Below, in pieces: positions 45,164 to 57,330 of a DNA stretch of 64,000 nucleotides (positions within the stretch are counted from its first letter, which is position 1; every line of letters starts with the position of its first letter). This stretch comes from Cinclus cinclus (taxonomy: Eukaryota; Chordata; Aves; Passeriformes; Cinclidae): assembly GCF_963662255.1 (NCBI RefSeq), contig NC_085084.1:1265501-1329500 (forward strand), read 5' to 3'. The translations under genes were made by a program, and so were the position numbers. A model generated the notes under the pieces. That model was given only the letters and a program-made list of their open reading frames with translations, was not told the DNA's origin and searched no databases.

Positions 45164-46264
45164 TTAGATGACTAACGTTGGCACTGCGGAAATTATTATT
45201 TTTCTCTTATTTTTGTCAGAATTAGTGCTAAGTGATATCTGGAATCAACTTATTCTATTCTAGTGATTGTATTTCCAGCCATTCGGGAATTTCAGCCATG
45301 TGGGATTTTCACCATCAGGAAGATGCTGGTGTCCTACAAGCATCTCCAGAGTCCAGAAGCTGACACAGGTGTGGGTTTGTCTGCTTTTAAATGAAAGTTA
45401 TAGGAGATTCTGTGGAGACAAAAGTGAAAACAGGGAGGGGGAGAAACACCTGAGGGGAAAAGAATAATAGGAGTTAACAGGCTGTGAGTGCCAGTTCTGA
45501 GGGAATTAAATTTGCTCTTACATATATTTGCCATGTTTGTATAATCCTTCCCCAAAAAGGGACCAAGCTCTGACTGTTCCTTACACTCAAGGAGATGTTT
45601 TACAAGGAGGATTACTAAAAAAATCACTCTTTTGCTGCTCAGACACAGTGAGAACACCAGGTTACATTTTGTGTCTAGTACATGTTCTGTCTCAATCCTT
45701 GTACCCTGACTGCACATGGAAAAGTGACTGGGAACTTATTTTTTATTTTTTTCCCACGGAAGAGCTGCAACAACCCCAGCACTGAGGAAATCCACATCCC
45801 ACCTACTGAAGGCTCGTTTGTCTGGCTCTGGTGAAAAATTAATTGATTAAGTGATTAATCCATCCCCACAGCTCTTGCACACAGGGCAGCACAGAGCTCC
45901 CTCCTCCTGGGGCTCCTCTGCCTGCCTTGCCCTGGCAGAAGGAGAGAGGATTCCTGTGCAAATCCAGGGGTGGAGAGCTGAGATCCATTCTCCCAAAGCT
46001 GGGGAGGTGAAGGTACATTATAGGACTTATTTCCCTCAAAGAATTATTTCTCCCCTTGGGTGAGGGAGAAAGGCCAGGTGGAGGGGTCAGGGGTAGGTTT
46101 GGGGGTATTTTTTTGGGGAGGGGTGATGGCTGGAGGGCTGTGCTGAGTGAAGGCTGCTCTGCTGGGGCTGAAACCTGCAGCTATGAACACTACTAAACCC
46201 ACTCCAGCCTAAATGAGTTTGCAGAATTTAAAAAAAAAAAAAAAGCCACCTCAAAATGTGTTTT

Positions 46265-46285
46265 GGGGGGGGGGGGGGGGGGGGG
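46265..46285 (+). repeat. G21 homopolymer
   Basis: Twenty-one consecutive G on the plus strand, with an A-run at 46229-46243 just upstream. Such a tract can form intramolecular G-quadruplexes. Exact length is error-prone in assemblies. Confidence 0.9.
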
Positions 46286-47730
46286 TTTAGGACCTGATTT
46301 ACACAGGTGGGAGCAGCCTGGGAGCTGCCAAGGGAACAGGGAGGGTGGTCTGGGGCCACAGGATCCTTGCCTGGGACCCCTGGTCCTTGCCCATGGGCCA
46401 CCATGTGCCACAGGCACAGAGGGCAGGCTGAAATCAACCAGCTCCCTCCTAAATAATTTCGTTTCTTCAACGAAAACAAGGTCAGATGGAGGCTTTTGGT
46501 GTGGGTTTCAGTCCCCTGGCTGGTAAAAAAAAGAAAATAAATAAATAAAAGGAGGAATATTTGTCATGGATCCTGAAACAGGAGCAGAGGATCTGGAGCA
46601 GGCAGAGTCTCCTGAACGAGTGACTACGTGTGCTAGTTTGCTTCCCTGGCAAAAACTGGAAACAATCTGTCCTCCTTTAGATGGTCCAAAAACCTACTTT
46701 GAAAAAATCAGACATTGAGGTTGGGTTTAGTTCAAGTTATTTGTGGTGGATCCATGTTATGTTTTCGAAAGGATTTGATGCCTATATACATATATATGGT
46801 TTTATATTAAATATTGCATAAAAATACTGAAAGCACTGGTGAAACCAACTCTGAACTGATCACAGAATTCATTAGTTTATTGAAAGTAATGTTTTTCATT
46901 ATACTAAGAAGACCAACAGATATTGGCCACAATGTATTTATTTAAATTATTCCCAAAAGTACTGATAAGGAAAGAATAAAATAAAAAATGTGCATAACTC
47001 AGTGTAAATGCTTTCAAATATAAGGGCCTTTTTTTGGTAAGGGCCTTTTCAGCAGGGAAGTATTTCCCACCTGATCTGCCCACCTGAAAATTTTACTTTA
47101 CACATTTTGGGAATGTGTGTGTTTGTGCCTGCTGGTATCAGAAATTTGCTCCTCCAGCTATCTACTTTCATTATCACTGTTCTTACTGCCATATCTGCAG
47201 ATCTGTGTGCTGCTACACCCACCGCCTTGGCACAGAAACCTCAGGATTTTGTAAATCAAAGTCCTCCTTGCACTGATACGTGTTTCAGTTGAACTGTACA
47301 TAAGATTTTTAGCACTGTCATACTTTGTGTGAGCTGTGCACAAATGCTTGGGCATCCTTTACATAAGGGTAGGGGGGAATAAAAAAATTTACCTGTTTGT
47401 GTTATGCCATCTGGGGCTAAATCTGGGACTTCTGTAGAAAGATGGCTTGCAAAATTGTGATTTGGAGGAGAGGCCAGCTCCTCCTAATAATGAACCTGTA
47501 TTTACAGGCTGCCTTTCTACCATTCGAGGCAAGTTTAAATTGTACTTAAATAATGAAAGGACATGGCAAGGCATTGATTAGGGCATGGGTGCTGCTGGTG
47601 CTATTTCCAAACACATCCAAATATGTTGTCCAAGGCACCCTGGACCCTCTGATTCCAGTATTTCCGACGAGTTTTCACTCTGGGATCTGGATACAGACAG
47701 CACTAGAGGGCAGGCTAGACTAGAGTTACC

Positions 47731-47800
47731 CACCCCCCCAACCCCCCCCCCCCAAAAAAAAAAAAAAAAAAACCAAGAAAAAAACCAAAAAAAACCCCCA
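47731..47800 (+). repeat. C-tract to A-tract junction
   Basis: CCCCCCC, AA, C12 (47742-47753) and then about A19 (47754-47772), followed by A/C-rich sequence to about 47810. The complementary strand would be poly-T then poly-G. Confidence 0.9.
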
Positions 47801-48146
47801 CCAAACCCAGCAGTAAAAGGATTCAAGAGCACATTTCCACTCCAAAATACAGCTGGAAACTGAATGAAAGCCTCACATCTTACAAAAAAAAACCTTTAAG
47901 AGGGATCAGGCTGCTTCACGAGGATTGTTCTTCTCTTTTTGGGTGGTTTTATTTCAGAGCACAGTGAAAATTGGCTCTGCAAGGGAGCAGATATAGGTTG
48001 GCACAGGTCCCGTTGGGGGTTTGCTCTTTTCTCCCCATCCATCCCACAGAGGGCATGCTGAGAACCTGTGCTCCATCCTCCTCGTCCTCCTCCTCCTCCT
48101 CCTCCACCTCCCTGGACCTTGTAGAACAAGCAACTGACTATTTACA

Positions 48147-48338
48147 ATTTTATTTTATTTTATTTTATTTTATTTTATTTTATTTTATTTTATTTTATTT
48201 TATTTTATTTTATTTTAAAATTTATTTTATTTTATTATTTTATTTTATTTTATTATTTTATTTTATTATTTTATTTTATTTTATTTTATTTTATTTTATT
48301 TTATTTTATTTTATTTTATTTTATTTTATTTTATTTTT
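48147..48338 (+). repeat. Long TTTTA pentanucleotide array
   Basis: About 190 bp of TTTTA units with four or five 4-bp phase shifts (TTTA) and one AAAATT interruption at 48215-48221. A minus-type array (AAAAT) lies at 38349. Open frames through it encode Ile/Leu/Phe/Tyr runs only. Confidence 0.97.
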
Positions 48339-48459
48339 TTGTTATGTTTTACTTTGCTCTTGATGTCCCGATTCTGCAAGCATTCCCAATTGCAAAGTTG
48401 TGTTTGCTTCTGCCTCACCCACGCACTGGAGCAGAAATTAGGAAAAAAAAGAAGGATTT

Positions 48460-48800
48460 GGGCTGAGCTCAGGGTGGCCTTGCAGGGCCTGGAGGAGCTG
48501 CAGGAAACGTGGAGAGAGACAATTGCCAAGGGATGGAGGGACAGGACCCAGGGAATGGCTCCCAGGGCCAGAGGGCAGGGCTGGATGGGATCTTGGGAAT
48601 TAGGAATTGTTCCCTGGCAGGGTGGGCAGGGCTGGCACAGGGTGGAATTCCCAGAGCAGCTGTGGCTGCCCCTGGATCCCTGGCAGTGCCCAAGGCCAGG
48701 TTGGAATCAGGGACACCAGAAAGGGAGGGATGGATGGGATTTATGATCCCTTCCAACCCAAAACATTCCATCATCTCATTCCGTGGTTCGCTGTTTCAGG
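48460..48800 (+). mobile_element. CR1 LINE 3' end
   Basis: Forward CR1 copy. The upstream part has GATGGGATCTTGGGAATTAGG and GTTCCCTGGCAGGGTGGGCA, then the common core (48640-48705), then a terminus with ATGATCCCTTCCAACCCAAA, ACATTCCATCATC and CATTCCGTGG. About 25 bp of the core after GGTTGG are missing compared with the copies at 0.5 and 25 kb. It abuts the TTTTA array within 120 bp. Confidence 0.88.
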
Positions 48801-50099
48801 GTGCTGAGCTGACCCCTCCAACCTCTGCCCTGCAGGGAATCATTCCCAGTCTCAGCTCTGGAGAGCCCAGACTGCAGGGACCCATCCTGGGTCACTCCTG
48901 ATGCTGGGGTGAGATCCCATTCCTCCTCACACAGCCAGGTGCCATGGCTCCGAGCTGACCCTGGGGGCATGAAGCCACTGACTGAGAAAAAAATACTGAT
49001 GTGAACAAATTACCCCTGCAGCAGTTCACACAGGAGCCACAGAGTGGGACTGGAAGTGGATAATTTTATTTTTTTTTTATTTGATTTTTTTTTTTTTTTT
49101 TTTGTTCTCTCTCATGCGTTTTGTTTTCACCCCTTATCACTTTCTGTTCAGATTAACCAACCATCCCAAATTGTCAAGGAAAACTTAGGCCTGGGAACTG
49201 ATATACCTGAAGTGTACTTTCAAAAAACATATCCTAACTGTGAAGGATATGTCTTTTTCTCCACTCCTCAGTCAAGATATATTTTTTCTTTATAGTGCAT
49301 TTTTTTATCACTCTGTCCAGCTTAAAAGTGCCTTTAAGAGTTTATTCCAGCATTCTTGAGGCCAGATTTGTTGTCCCTGGTATTGCACAAATTATTGAAA
49401 CTGCCTGATCCTTGGTCAGGGAAAAAGTGATTTCCATTAAGATTATGGGTTAAAGGTGTATTTCCTGGTTCCTTATGAAGTCCCTCTCAGATTTTCCCAC
49501 TGCTGCTCAGCCTATCTAGGCTACCAGTTCCTCTTTTACCTTCTAATACCAAGCTGGAATAACTGACCTGTGTAGAAAACAGAATTAACAGGTTTTCATA
49601 GGGCTACCAGGGACACATAATTGTTCTGCACTCTCTCTTCTGGTGCAGCAGTGAGGGACAGGATGAGATGAATTACCAGGGTCTGCTCCTATTTTAGTTT
49701 TTCCTTTGCTAGCAGAGCAAATCCAGATCTCCCAGGATAAACAGGAATTCAGCTGAGCAGCAGCCAAAAAAACCTCCCCTAACACCTTTGGATTGCGCCC
49801 TGACTGAACAAACATCCTGGAGGGGGTTTTCTGGAGCTCTCTGCCTTCTCTTGACCTTGTGTCATGGGAACTGGAGGAGGTTTGGTGCTGGTTTTTGGGG
49901 AATGGGTTTGTTCTGGTGCTGACTTGTCATAGAAAGTTTTGCACCACGGCTAACCCAAGCTGAGATGTGCCCTCAGAAGGATGGTTAGAGCACAGGCAGG
50001 AAGGTTTTCTTGCTAAGGAGAGACCAAAAGTACCAAAAAAGTTCCACTTCTCCTGGCAAAATTTGCCCTCCTCCCAGCAGGAGGAGTGGTGGGGGTAGG
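48801..50099. other. Unique sequence, nothing recognised
   Basis: T-rich run at 49065-49103. No gene is supported. Confidence 0.45.
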
Positions 50100-50628
50100 A
50101 GTGGGAGTGCCAGAGCAGGTGAAGGATGGGGAGCACACTCTGAAATCTGCTGCAGATGGAGGATGGATCCCCATGAGTTTTGAGGGGCTGGAGTGTCCAG
50201 GGAAGGGAACGGGGCTGGGGAAGGGGCTGGAGCCCCAGGAGGGACTGAGGGAGCTGGGAAAGGGGCTCAGCCTGGAGAAAAGGGGGAGCAGGGGGGATCC
50301 TGTGGCTCTGCACAACTCCCTGACAGGAGGGGACAGCCAGGGGGATTTGGGATCTGCTCCAGGGAACAGGGACAGGAGCAGAGGGAACGGCCTTGGGCTG
50401 GGCCGGGGGAGCTCAGGGTGGACAGCAGCAGGAATGGAAGGGCTATGAAACATTGAATTGGGCTACCTGGGGAAGGGGTGGAGCCACTGCCCCTGGAGGA
50501 GTTAAAAAAATGTCTGGGTGTGGCACCTGGGGACATGGGACAGTGCTGGGGGAGTTGGACCTGGTGGTCTTGGTGATCTCAGGGGGCTTGTCCAGCCTAA
50601 AATAAGTCTGTGTTTGTGTGAGCCCAGC
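50100..50628 (+). mobile_element. CR1 LINE 3' end retaining the end of ORF2 (decayed)
   Basis: The GC-rich forward block is the longest CR1 piece here (about 530 bp). In one frame, positions 50205-50400 give GLRELGKGLSLEKRGSRGDP and then VALHNSLTGG and RDRSRGNGL, the recognisable carboxy-terminal part of avian CR1 ORF2. Downstream come GTGGAGCCACTGCCCCTGGA, ATGTCTGGGTGTGGCACCTG and a terminus around GGTGATCTCAGGGGGCTTGT. About 100 bp of the expected middle part appear deleted near 50425-50480. It belongs to a different CR1 subfamily from the GGATCCCTGGCAGTG group. No functional enzyme is encoded. Confidence 0.87.
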
Positions 50629-51169
50629 CTAGAAGGCGAACCCTCACTCACTCAGTTTTCAAACCAGGACTCCGTGCCAGACCCCTGGCTGAGGAGGAAT
50701 TACAGCTCTGAGCACGGTCAGAGCGTACAGTTTATTAATTCCCTGTCTTACACAGCTCCATGGAGTACCAGGGAGGTTTTTTTTGTTTGGTTTTTTTTTT
50801 GTTTGTTTTTTTTTTTTTTTTTTGTAAAAACCAGCTGTCTGCTGGCTCCTGAGGGATCCTCACCTGTATAGATGAAATCCTGCATGAGCCCAGGTGACCT
50901 GTGAGATTTTACAGAGTGGACTGGTGGTGCTTCCTAGGAAGGTGCCCAGCCCTTTTGAAATCCTTCTGCAGAACCCCACGCTCAGGTTTAAAGGAATTAT
51001 TCCCTGTGAATAACAAGTTTCAGCAAAAAATTCCAGCGTGAGCTTAGCATCTTTATGAGGTTTCACTTCATCCTTGTGCTGCTGAACTGCAACTCAGGCT
51101 CTTTTCAGTGCAGCACTCGTTCCATGGATCATCAGAGAGAATTTATAACCTCTGTGCCACATTAAACAA
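50629..51169. other. Unique sequence with a GT/T-rich run
   Basis: A T-rich low-complexity run with G interruptions lies at 50776-50824. No gene is supported. Confidence 0.5.
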
Positions 51170-51800
51170 GCCCATTAATATAAATTATATATTATTTATT
51201 GTGCTTTATATATTAGATGTAATAAACTATAGCAGCAATATGTCATGTCTTACGTAATGTACAATTCAAAATTCATAATAAACAATACATGATATATTAT
51301 ATACAATTTGAAATATATCATGCATTGTGATACTGCATTATGTACAATACCCAACTATTAATATTATAATTAATATATAACATAACACAGCATAATATAA
51401 TATAATATAATATAATATAATATAATATAATATAATATAATATAATATATAGTATTTTATACATATATAATATATAAATAATATATATATAGTATTGTAT
51501 TATAGGACTTTGATTATTACAATGCAATACATGCATTTTTATATTATATATTGCATTTTGCATATTATGTATTACATATTGATTAGTAATATCCAACTGA
51601 TTTTTACAGCATAATAGTATGCATTTATGTAGCATATGCCATCTTTATAGCTATTATGCATCTATATTAGTTGCTAATTTACATGTAATTTGCAATGTTT
51701 AATTTTGAATAAAGTAGTAGATAACATTTTGCATCAAACACATCATGTATTTCGTAGTATATAATTTATTTACCCTATATTTGATGTATTTTATGCAGTA
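51170..51800. repeat. Very AT-rich degenerate region with TATAA array
   Basis: About 630 bp of nearly GC-free sequence, with a regular TATAA pentamer array at about 51393-51447 and degenerate TATTATA and TGCAT-containing units around it. Self-complementary throughout, so cruciform or easily unwound DNA is plausible. Confidence 0.88.
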
Positions 51801-52735
51801 TAAATTATGTTACCTGCCTTTTACACCCACATCTGACATTTGAAACTTATTTTTTAACATTTGCTCCTTCAGATTAGTTTTCCAAATATTGCCCAGTTAA
51901 GTGCATACAAAGGTTTAATTAAGTCTGAGCTTTTCCACGTTTGGAACATTGATCCAATATTCTTCCTTTTGCAGGAAGGAGGTGTAAGAGCAATGAGGGA
52001 ATAAAAGTGTGAATGAGGTTGTGGTGAATAAAACTCTGGTGGGCTTTAGTCACTGTACAGTTATTTAATTTCCTGTGGTTTTCTTGGTTGGTTTGTTTGT
52101 TTGTGGGTTGGTTTCTGTTTTTTCTTTTCTTTTTTTTTTTTTTTTTTTTTTTTGTATGGTTGGTCTGAATGAAAACTTCTTCGGAATGGAGAAACAGCTC
52201 TAATCCGTGAAATTAAAAATAATGTGCACAAATTACATGTGAACTACACCCAAAGTCACCCCTTTTCCTACAGAGAGCCCAATTTCTCCGTTAATGGAGT
52301 CAGGATGATGTGTTTGAAACAAAAACTGAAATCTTGAAATCATTCTAGAGGCCTTTCCACCCCATCCCTTAAAACCTGAGCTCCCATTACACCCGCAGCC
52401 CATTCCTGCTTTTTGTACTTTTCCATGTAGGAAAAGCAGGTACTGTTCCTGCTGTTTAAATGTAAGTTTGATCCTCGTTCTCAGAAACAAGCACCAACTA
52501 TGTGATTTGTGGCAGGCTGGGCAAATGGAATATAATCTTGTATAAATATTTTTTAAAAGTTCTCCGTATTTATAAGGGTGATTCCCTGGGGGGAGCAGAG
52601 CTTCTCAGGGCAGGAGTTAATTCAAAGCCAGGGCAGAGCAGCTGAGTTTTCCTATCCCTGAGCACTGCTGAAATGTTGATTCATTCAGAACCTGCTCTGC
52701 AAAGTGACGGCGTTGACGTTAAAAAAAAAAAACAA
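51801..52735. other. Unique sequence with T-run
   Basis: A T-rich run lies at 52120-52153. No gene is supported. Confidence 0.5.
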
Positions 52736-53462
52736 CAACTATATTTTATATTTATTTTAGATTTTGTACTTTGTATTTTGTATTTCATATTTTGTATTTT
52801 TTATTTAATATTTATTTCATATTATATTTTATATTATATTGTATATTGCATATTGCATATTGCATATTGCATATTGCATATTGTAATTGTATATTGTATA
52901 TTGTATATTGTGTATTGTGTGTTGTGGATTGTATATTGTATATTTATATTGTATATTATTGTGTATTATATATATTTTATAGTTGATACTTTATATTTGT
53001 GTTTTCATTTTGTATTTTATAATACTATTTTATATTAAGAATTATATTATGTTATATTATATAATTATTTTATTTTATTTTATTTAGTTCTATTAAGTTT
53101 ATATGTTATATTAAATGTAAAATATAAAATGTAAAATGTAAAATATCAAATGTGAAATATATAGCATATAACATACAGCATACAACATATAACATGTAAC
53201 ACATAACACATAACATGTAACACATAACACATAACATATAACATATAACACATAACACATAACATATATAACACATAACACATAACACATAACATATAAC
53301 ACATAACAGATAACATATATAACATATAACACATAACATGTATAACATTTATAACATATATTGCTTATATAACACATATAACATATATTACTTATATAAC
53401 ATATATAACATATATTATTTACATCATATTTTTATATTTATTTATTCTATTTTGTATTTTAT
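52736..53462. repeat. Degenerate TA-rich minisatellite, changing strand composition
   Basis: On the plus strand the left half is T-rich (TATTTTG, then a 7-bp TATTGCA / TATTGTA array at about 52840-52945). The right half (about 53107-53420) is A/C-rich, with repeated AACACATAACACATAACATAT units. Open frames on both strands give Cys/Tyr/Met/Ile-rich repeats and are not genes. Confidence 0.92.
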
Positions 53463-54767
53463 TATATATCCCTCGGTAAAACGCACAGAGAGGGGAACCC
53501 CAGAGCAAGGTCTGGCATCCCCAGGTGAGATGCCAGGCAGTAGAAAGGCTGAGAAGGGAAGAGTGCCCGATTCTGGGGTTTTTTTTGGGGGGCAGATTTG
53601 TGCAGTGTGTCCTCGCTCTGGGCACGCTGGGGCAGGAGGGGAGAATTTGGGGAGCTCGTGCTCAAGGTTTACCTGTCCACAGGGTAAAATCAGCATCCCA
53701 CAGACCTGACACTGCACTTTGGGAGGGGCACGCTCTGGAAAACACCTGGGGAGAGATTCAGACAAGAACTGCAATTACCTGCAACCTTCTCTACCCACAG
53801 CTTGGTCAATGCCAACACAATTTTTCACACTTTCTGCTTAACACCACAGCAGTGCCCCAGACCTCTCCGTGGTGATGCCAGACAGGAGCAGAAAAGCAAT
53901 TATCTCAGAGAAAATTCAGATTTAATCTCCCCAGGGCACACTGTTACTATTTAAAAGAAGTTAGTGTTAAGAAAAGAAAAAAAAAACCAGCAACCTAAAC
54001 CTTAGTGTGCTGGAGACATCTGCATGCACTCTTTAATAAAAAACACTCTTTCGTGAAAACAATACTGTTTTCAGAGTTCAAAATATTTTTTCAGTAGAAA
54101 GTTAAGATTTATTTATAATGACCTACTGCAAGGAAGCATTAATTATTTTTGCCATACTTTTACGACAAAAATAAATGTGGAAATTAAAAGGGATTAGAAT
54201 GTCATTTTTAATATTAGTTACAATTTATAATCCAAGCTTTGGAGAAAATGTGAAAATACTTTGAAAATACATTTTGCAGCAGAAGGATAGCTTCTGCTTC
54301 AAAAAATTAAATAAATTTAATTTTTTTTCCATTTAAAAAAACCAAATACAAACCTCCCCTGCCACACATTCTGCTGTGGGAAATATTATTTTTAAGGTTT
54401 GGCTCTTTGGTATGTTGCTGTCCCTGGGGAGAAAAATCAACAACAATCATCTTTACCACAAGCAAACTGTAGCATCTTTTATTTTTTAATCATTTTTTGC
54501 AGTGTTTTAGGATTGTGCCTCTGCTTTTCAAAATGTTACATACAGGAAACCAGAAGAAATGTTGCCTAAATTTTTAACACTTCACTGATTTTGTAGTGGT
54601 TCACCTTTTTAAAAATTTTAAGCATGTTAACCTTGAAGATGGGACTGGGAATGACTTCTGGCAGAATGGGTGAGATTTTATTGATTCCCTTCGTGCAGGG
54701 GTGAGAACACAACTTGGAACTGTGGAAACCCTTTGGGATGAATTTTGGTTCTTAAATCCAGTGCCAC
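53463..54767. other. Unique sequence, nothing recognised
   Basis: The first 400 bp are GC-richer, with overlapping open frames on both strands; none is recognisable. The rest is AT-rich. Confidence 0.45.
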
Positions 54768-55213
54768 TGATGCCTTTTTGGGACTACCTAAAAACAGAGT
54801 CCAGACAACATTAAGGGAATAAAAAGAAGTTTATTTCTATTTACTGAATGTATTCAGGTACATTTCAGGCAGACAAAACCCCTTGGGGCTGCACCCAAAA
54901 TGGACAATGGCTCACAGGGTTTCACACTTTTACAAGTTTGCTCCATTTGCAGGTTGGGGTTAATCTCCCAATGACAGCTTCAGGTAATGAAGTCATTTAC
55001 CCCCAGCCTGCTCCCCCAGCTCACTTTAGTTTCCATCTCAGGGCTGAGGCAGTGAGGGGTCCTTGATTCCCAGCCTGGAGAGGAATTGTTGTGTGTGCCC
55101 AAACTGGGAGAGCAGAGCTCACACTGGCTGTGGAGTTTAGAGTTACGCACCAAAGAATTGCAGGGTTACAGATGTATGGACATTATAAAAGCCAAAATCC
55201 CAGTGCATCACCA
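54768..55213 (-). mobile_element. Solo LTR, copy C of the 16-kb family
   Basis: Reverse-oriented relative of 15973-16393 and 42249-42719, with the same segment order: TGATGCCTTTTT end, CTAAAAACAGAG, AATAAA on the minus strand (54830-54835, 62 bp from the end), GGGGTTAATCTCCCAATGAC, GCTTCAGGTAATGAAG, and a CTGGTGATGC start. It lacks the AT-rich expansion of copy B and has a weak TATA region (CTTGTAAAAG). It is more GC-rich than B. No target-site duplication or internal viral sequence is seen. Confidence 0.75.
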
Positions 55214-57330
55214 GAAATCCATTTTGCTTCCATGGCACCAAGGTTTCACTCACAGTGAGAGATGGCTCTTGCCTGGGATCTCGAGACCTCACCACTGTTT
55301 TTTTGGTGAGCCAGGAAACCTCCTCAGCCACCAGCACCCGTTCTAAAGGCTCCTACCAAGGACTCAAAACCAAACAAAACCCAATTTTGTGGCCCCTGTG
55401 ACAGCTCAAGTCTCTTTGTCTCTTCTCTGGCATTCTTTGCAGGCCCCTCCATTTCTAGTTGGAGTCTAGTCAAATCACAAATTCGTTATTATTATTATTA
55501 TTATTATTATTATTTTTCGTCTCTTTGGTGTTTCTGGGCAGAGGAAAAGGCTTTTGTAAGCCACTGCTGGTATCACACATTTAGACCCATCGACGCTGAC
55601 TTCATTTAGTGTTGGTCAACTCCTCTCCCTGCAGTTTATTGTTTGTTTGGCTGTGGGGTTTTGGTCTTAATCCTTTTTTTTTTTTTTTTTTTTTTGTCTT
55701 AATAGTCTCAGCCTGGAACTCCCTGCATCTTTTATCTCCTATTTTGGAAATACCTTCACAGTAAGAAACTCCCAAGTTTAGCGTCTGCAGTGTTCTCAGC
55801 TTGTGAAGTTTTCAACATGTCTTATATTTTAAGCCTGGGTAATTCTGCTGAGTGAGAAAAGTCACAGGTGGGCACGTGCTGTGTCTCTTTTTATGTTGGA
55901 GATGCAGGGCTTCTGAAAGTGAAGGGGACAAAAATCCAAAGCAAAAGAAATAGAGTATTTTTCTGCTTTCCTTTTAAAAAAGTCCCTCTTGCTTGTCCTG
56001 GTGTATTTCAGAGGAAGCAGAATGACTCCGCTGCCTTTATGGGTTTAATGTGGCAGTTTCCACCTGAAAGAACTTTTCTAGATAAGAGACACAAATAAAT
56101 CATGTTGTTAGCCCAGCCTGTGCCCCTCTTCTTCTGGCAAGACCTTTTGTTGCCCGAGATGATTTTACATCTGCAGCAGGTTTGTGTGAAGAGTTAATAA
56201 TATCACTTTCAGTCAGAAAAAAGGGGCAAAGATCTTGGGTATGTAAGTTAACTGGCTACGTCAGCTATTTTATTGGCTCTTCCCAGCGAATGTTGTCTCA
56301 GTTATAACCTAAGGGCATCACATCCACCAGTTAAAGCACATTCACTGCCTTCTGTGTGTCCATGCACATGGTATTCCTTGGGAATTTCTTTGAGAGGCAA
56401 TGAAGGACTGTCAGACTCCACATTTCAAGGTGTTTGGTCTATGTTCTCCTGAAGAGTGCAGGCAGGTGAGGCTCTGGTCCATTTGCAGGGTTCCAAGAGA
56501 AATCCAGCTGATCTTTTCACTCATGTTTTTCAGACAATTTGTGCCACATCCCATCTGTGGTATTGTGAAGTTTTAGAAGAATGGGTAATTGAAACTCTTG
56601 AAACTGCTTTTTAATCACATCTTGCTCTGGCACCAGATTGCCTATTCCAGTATGCTTCTGCACATTTCAGTGCCATCATTGTTCCCAGAGCTCAAGTGGA
56701 AAAAAGCCAGGGATGGCTGAAAAATATAAAAGGAAAATATGAGCAAAATAATCATTCTAAGCCAAGTGTTGGTGGGAGGTGCTATGCATAATGGGGTAAG
56801 CCCACATTCCTACAATAAAACAATCACAAGATAAAGGATAAAGAGGAGTCACAAATAATGGTGGGAAAGCCTTCTGTGAAGAACTTCAAGAACAAATGTA
56901 ATTACCAAAGGAGTTGTTAATTGTGGGGAAAAGCACTTTGACCAGCCTTTCCTAGGGTTTAGAATGTTTACCAACGGGTGCAGCTCCTCAAGCCAGTGGG
57001 AACCAAAGGCTATAAAATTGTCAGCAGATGGAGGAGGAGCCTGTGTGTGTGCCCCCAAGGGCATTTTGGTAGTGCTGGATGATCCTTTTAATTCACCCAA
57101 GCCTGATTCATCCTGTGCCTGGAGCAGTGTGAGATGTGACCTTGCCAGGCTGCTCTGCCAGCCACTGCCATGTATATAAAATACACCTGTAAAAAAAACC
57201 TCTTTTGTGTCTGGAGCTGCCTCTCTACAGTGGCTCCAGCTGGTGTTTCCTCCCTGTTCCCAGCAGCATAGTCCATGTGAAATGGAAGGTGGCAGGGAGG
57301 AGATTTAGAGTCACTTTAGAGTCACTTCCA
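55214..57330. other. Unique sequence with ATT microsatellite
   Basis: An ATT trinucleotide array lies at 55485-55516 and a T-run at 55674-55695. The stretch 56100-56540 is of ordinary complexity. No gene is supported. Confidence 0.45.

Larger units (their letters stand above)
42720..48146. other. Unique sequence with homopolymers and a hairpin cluster
   Basis: No gene is supported. Notable parts listed separately: clustered hairpins at 45004-45065, a G21 run at 46265-46285 and a C12-A19 junction at 47742-47772. T-run at 42898-42914. Open frames up to 127 codons on both strands are unrecognised. Confidence 0.45.

Noticed and set aside
47971..48746. Long frames across 48.0-48.7 kb on both strands
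   Set aside because: They join a TTTTA microsatellite to CR1 sequence and have no protein homology that I can recognise.
52673..53377. Cys/Tyr/Ile-rich repetitive peptides on both strands
   Set aside because: Products of the TA-rich degenerate array.
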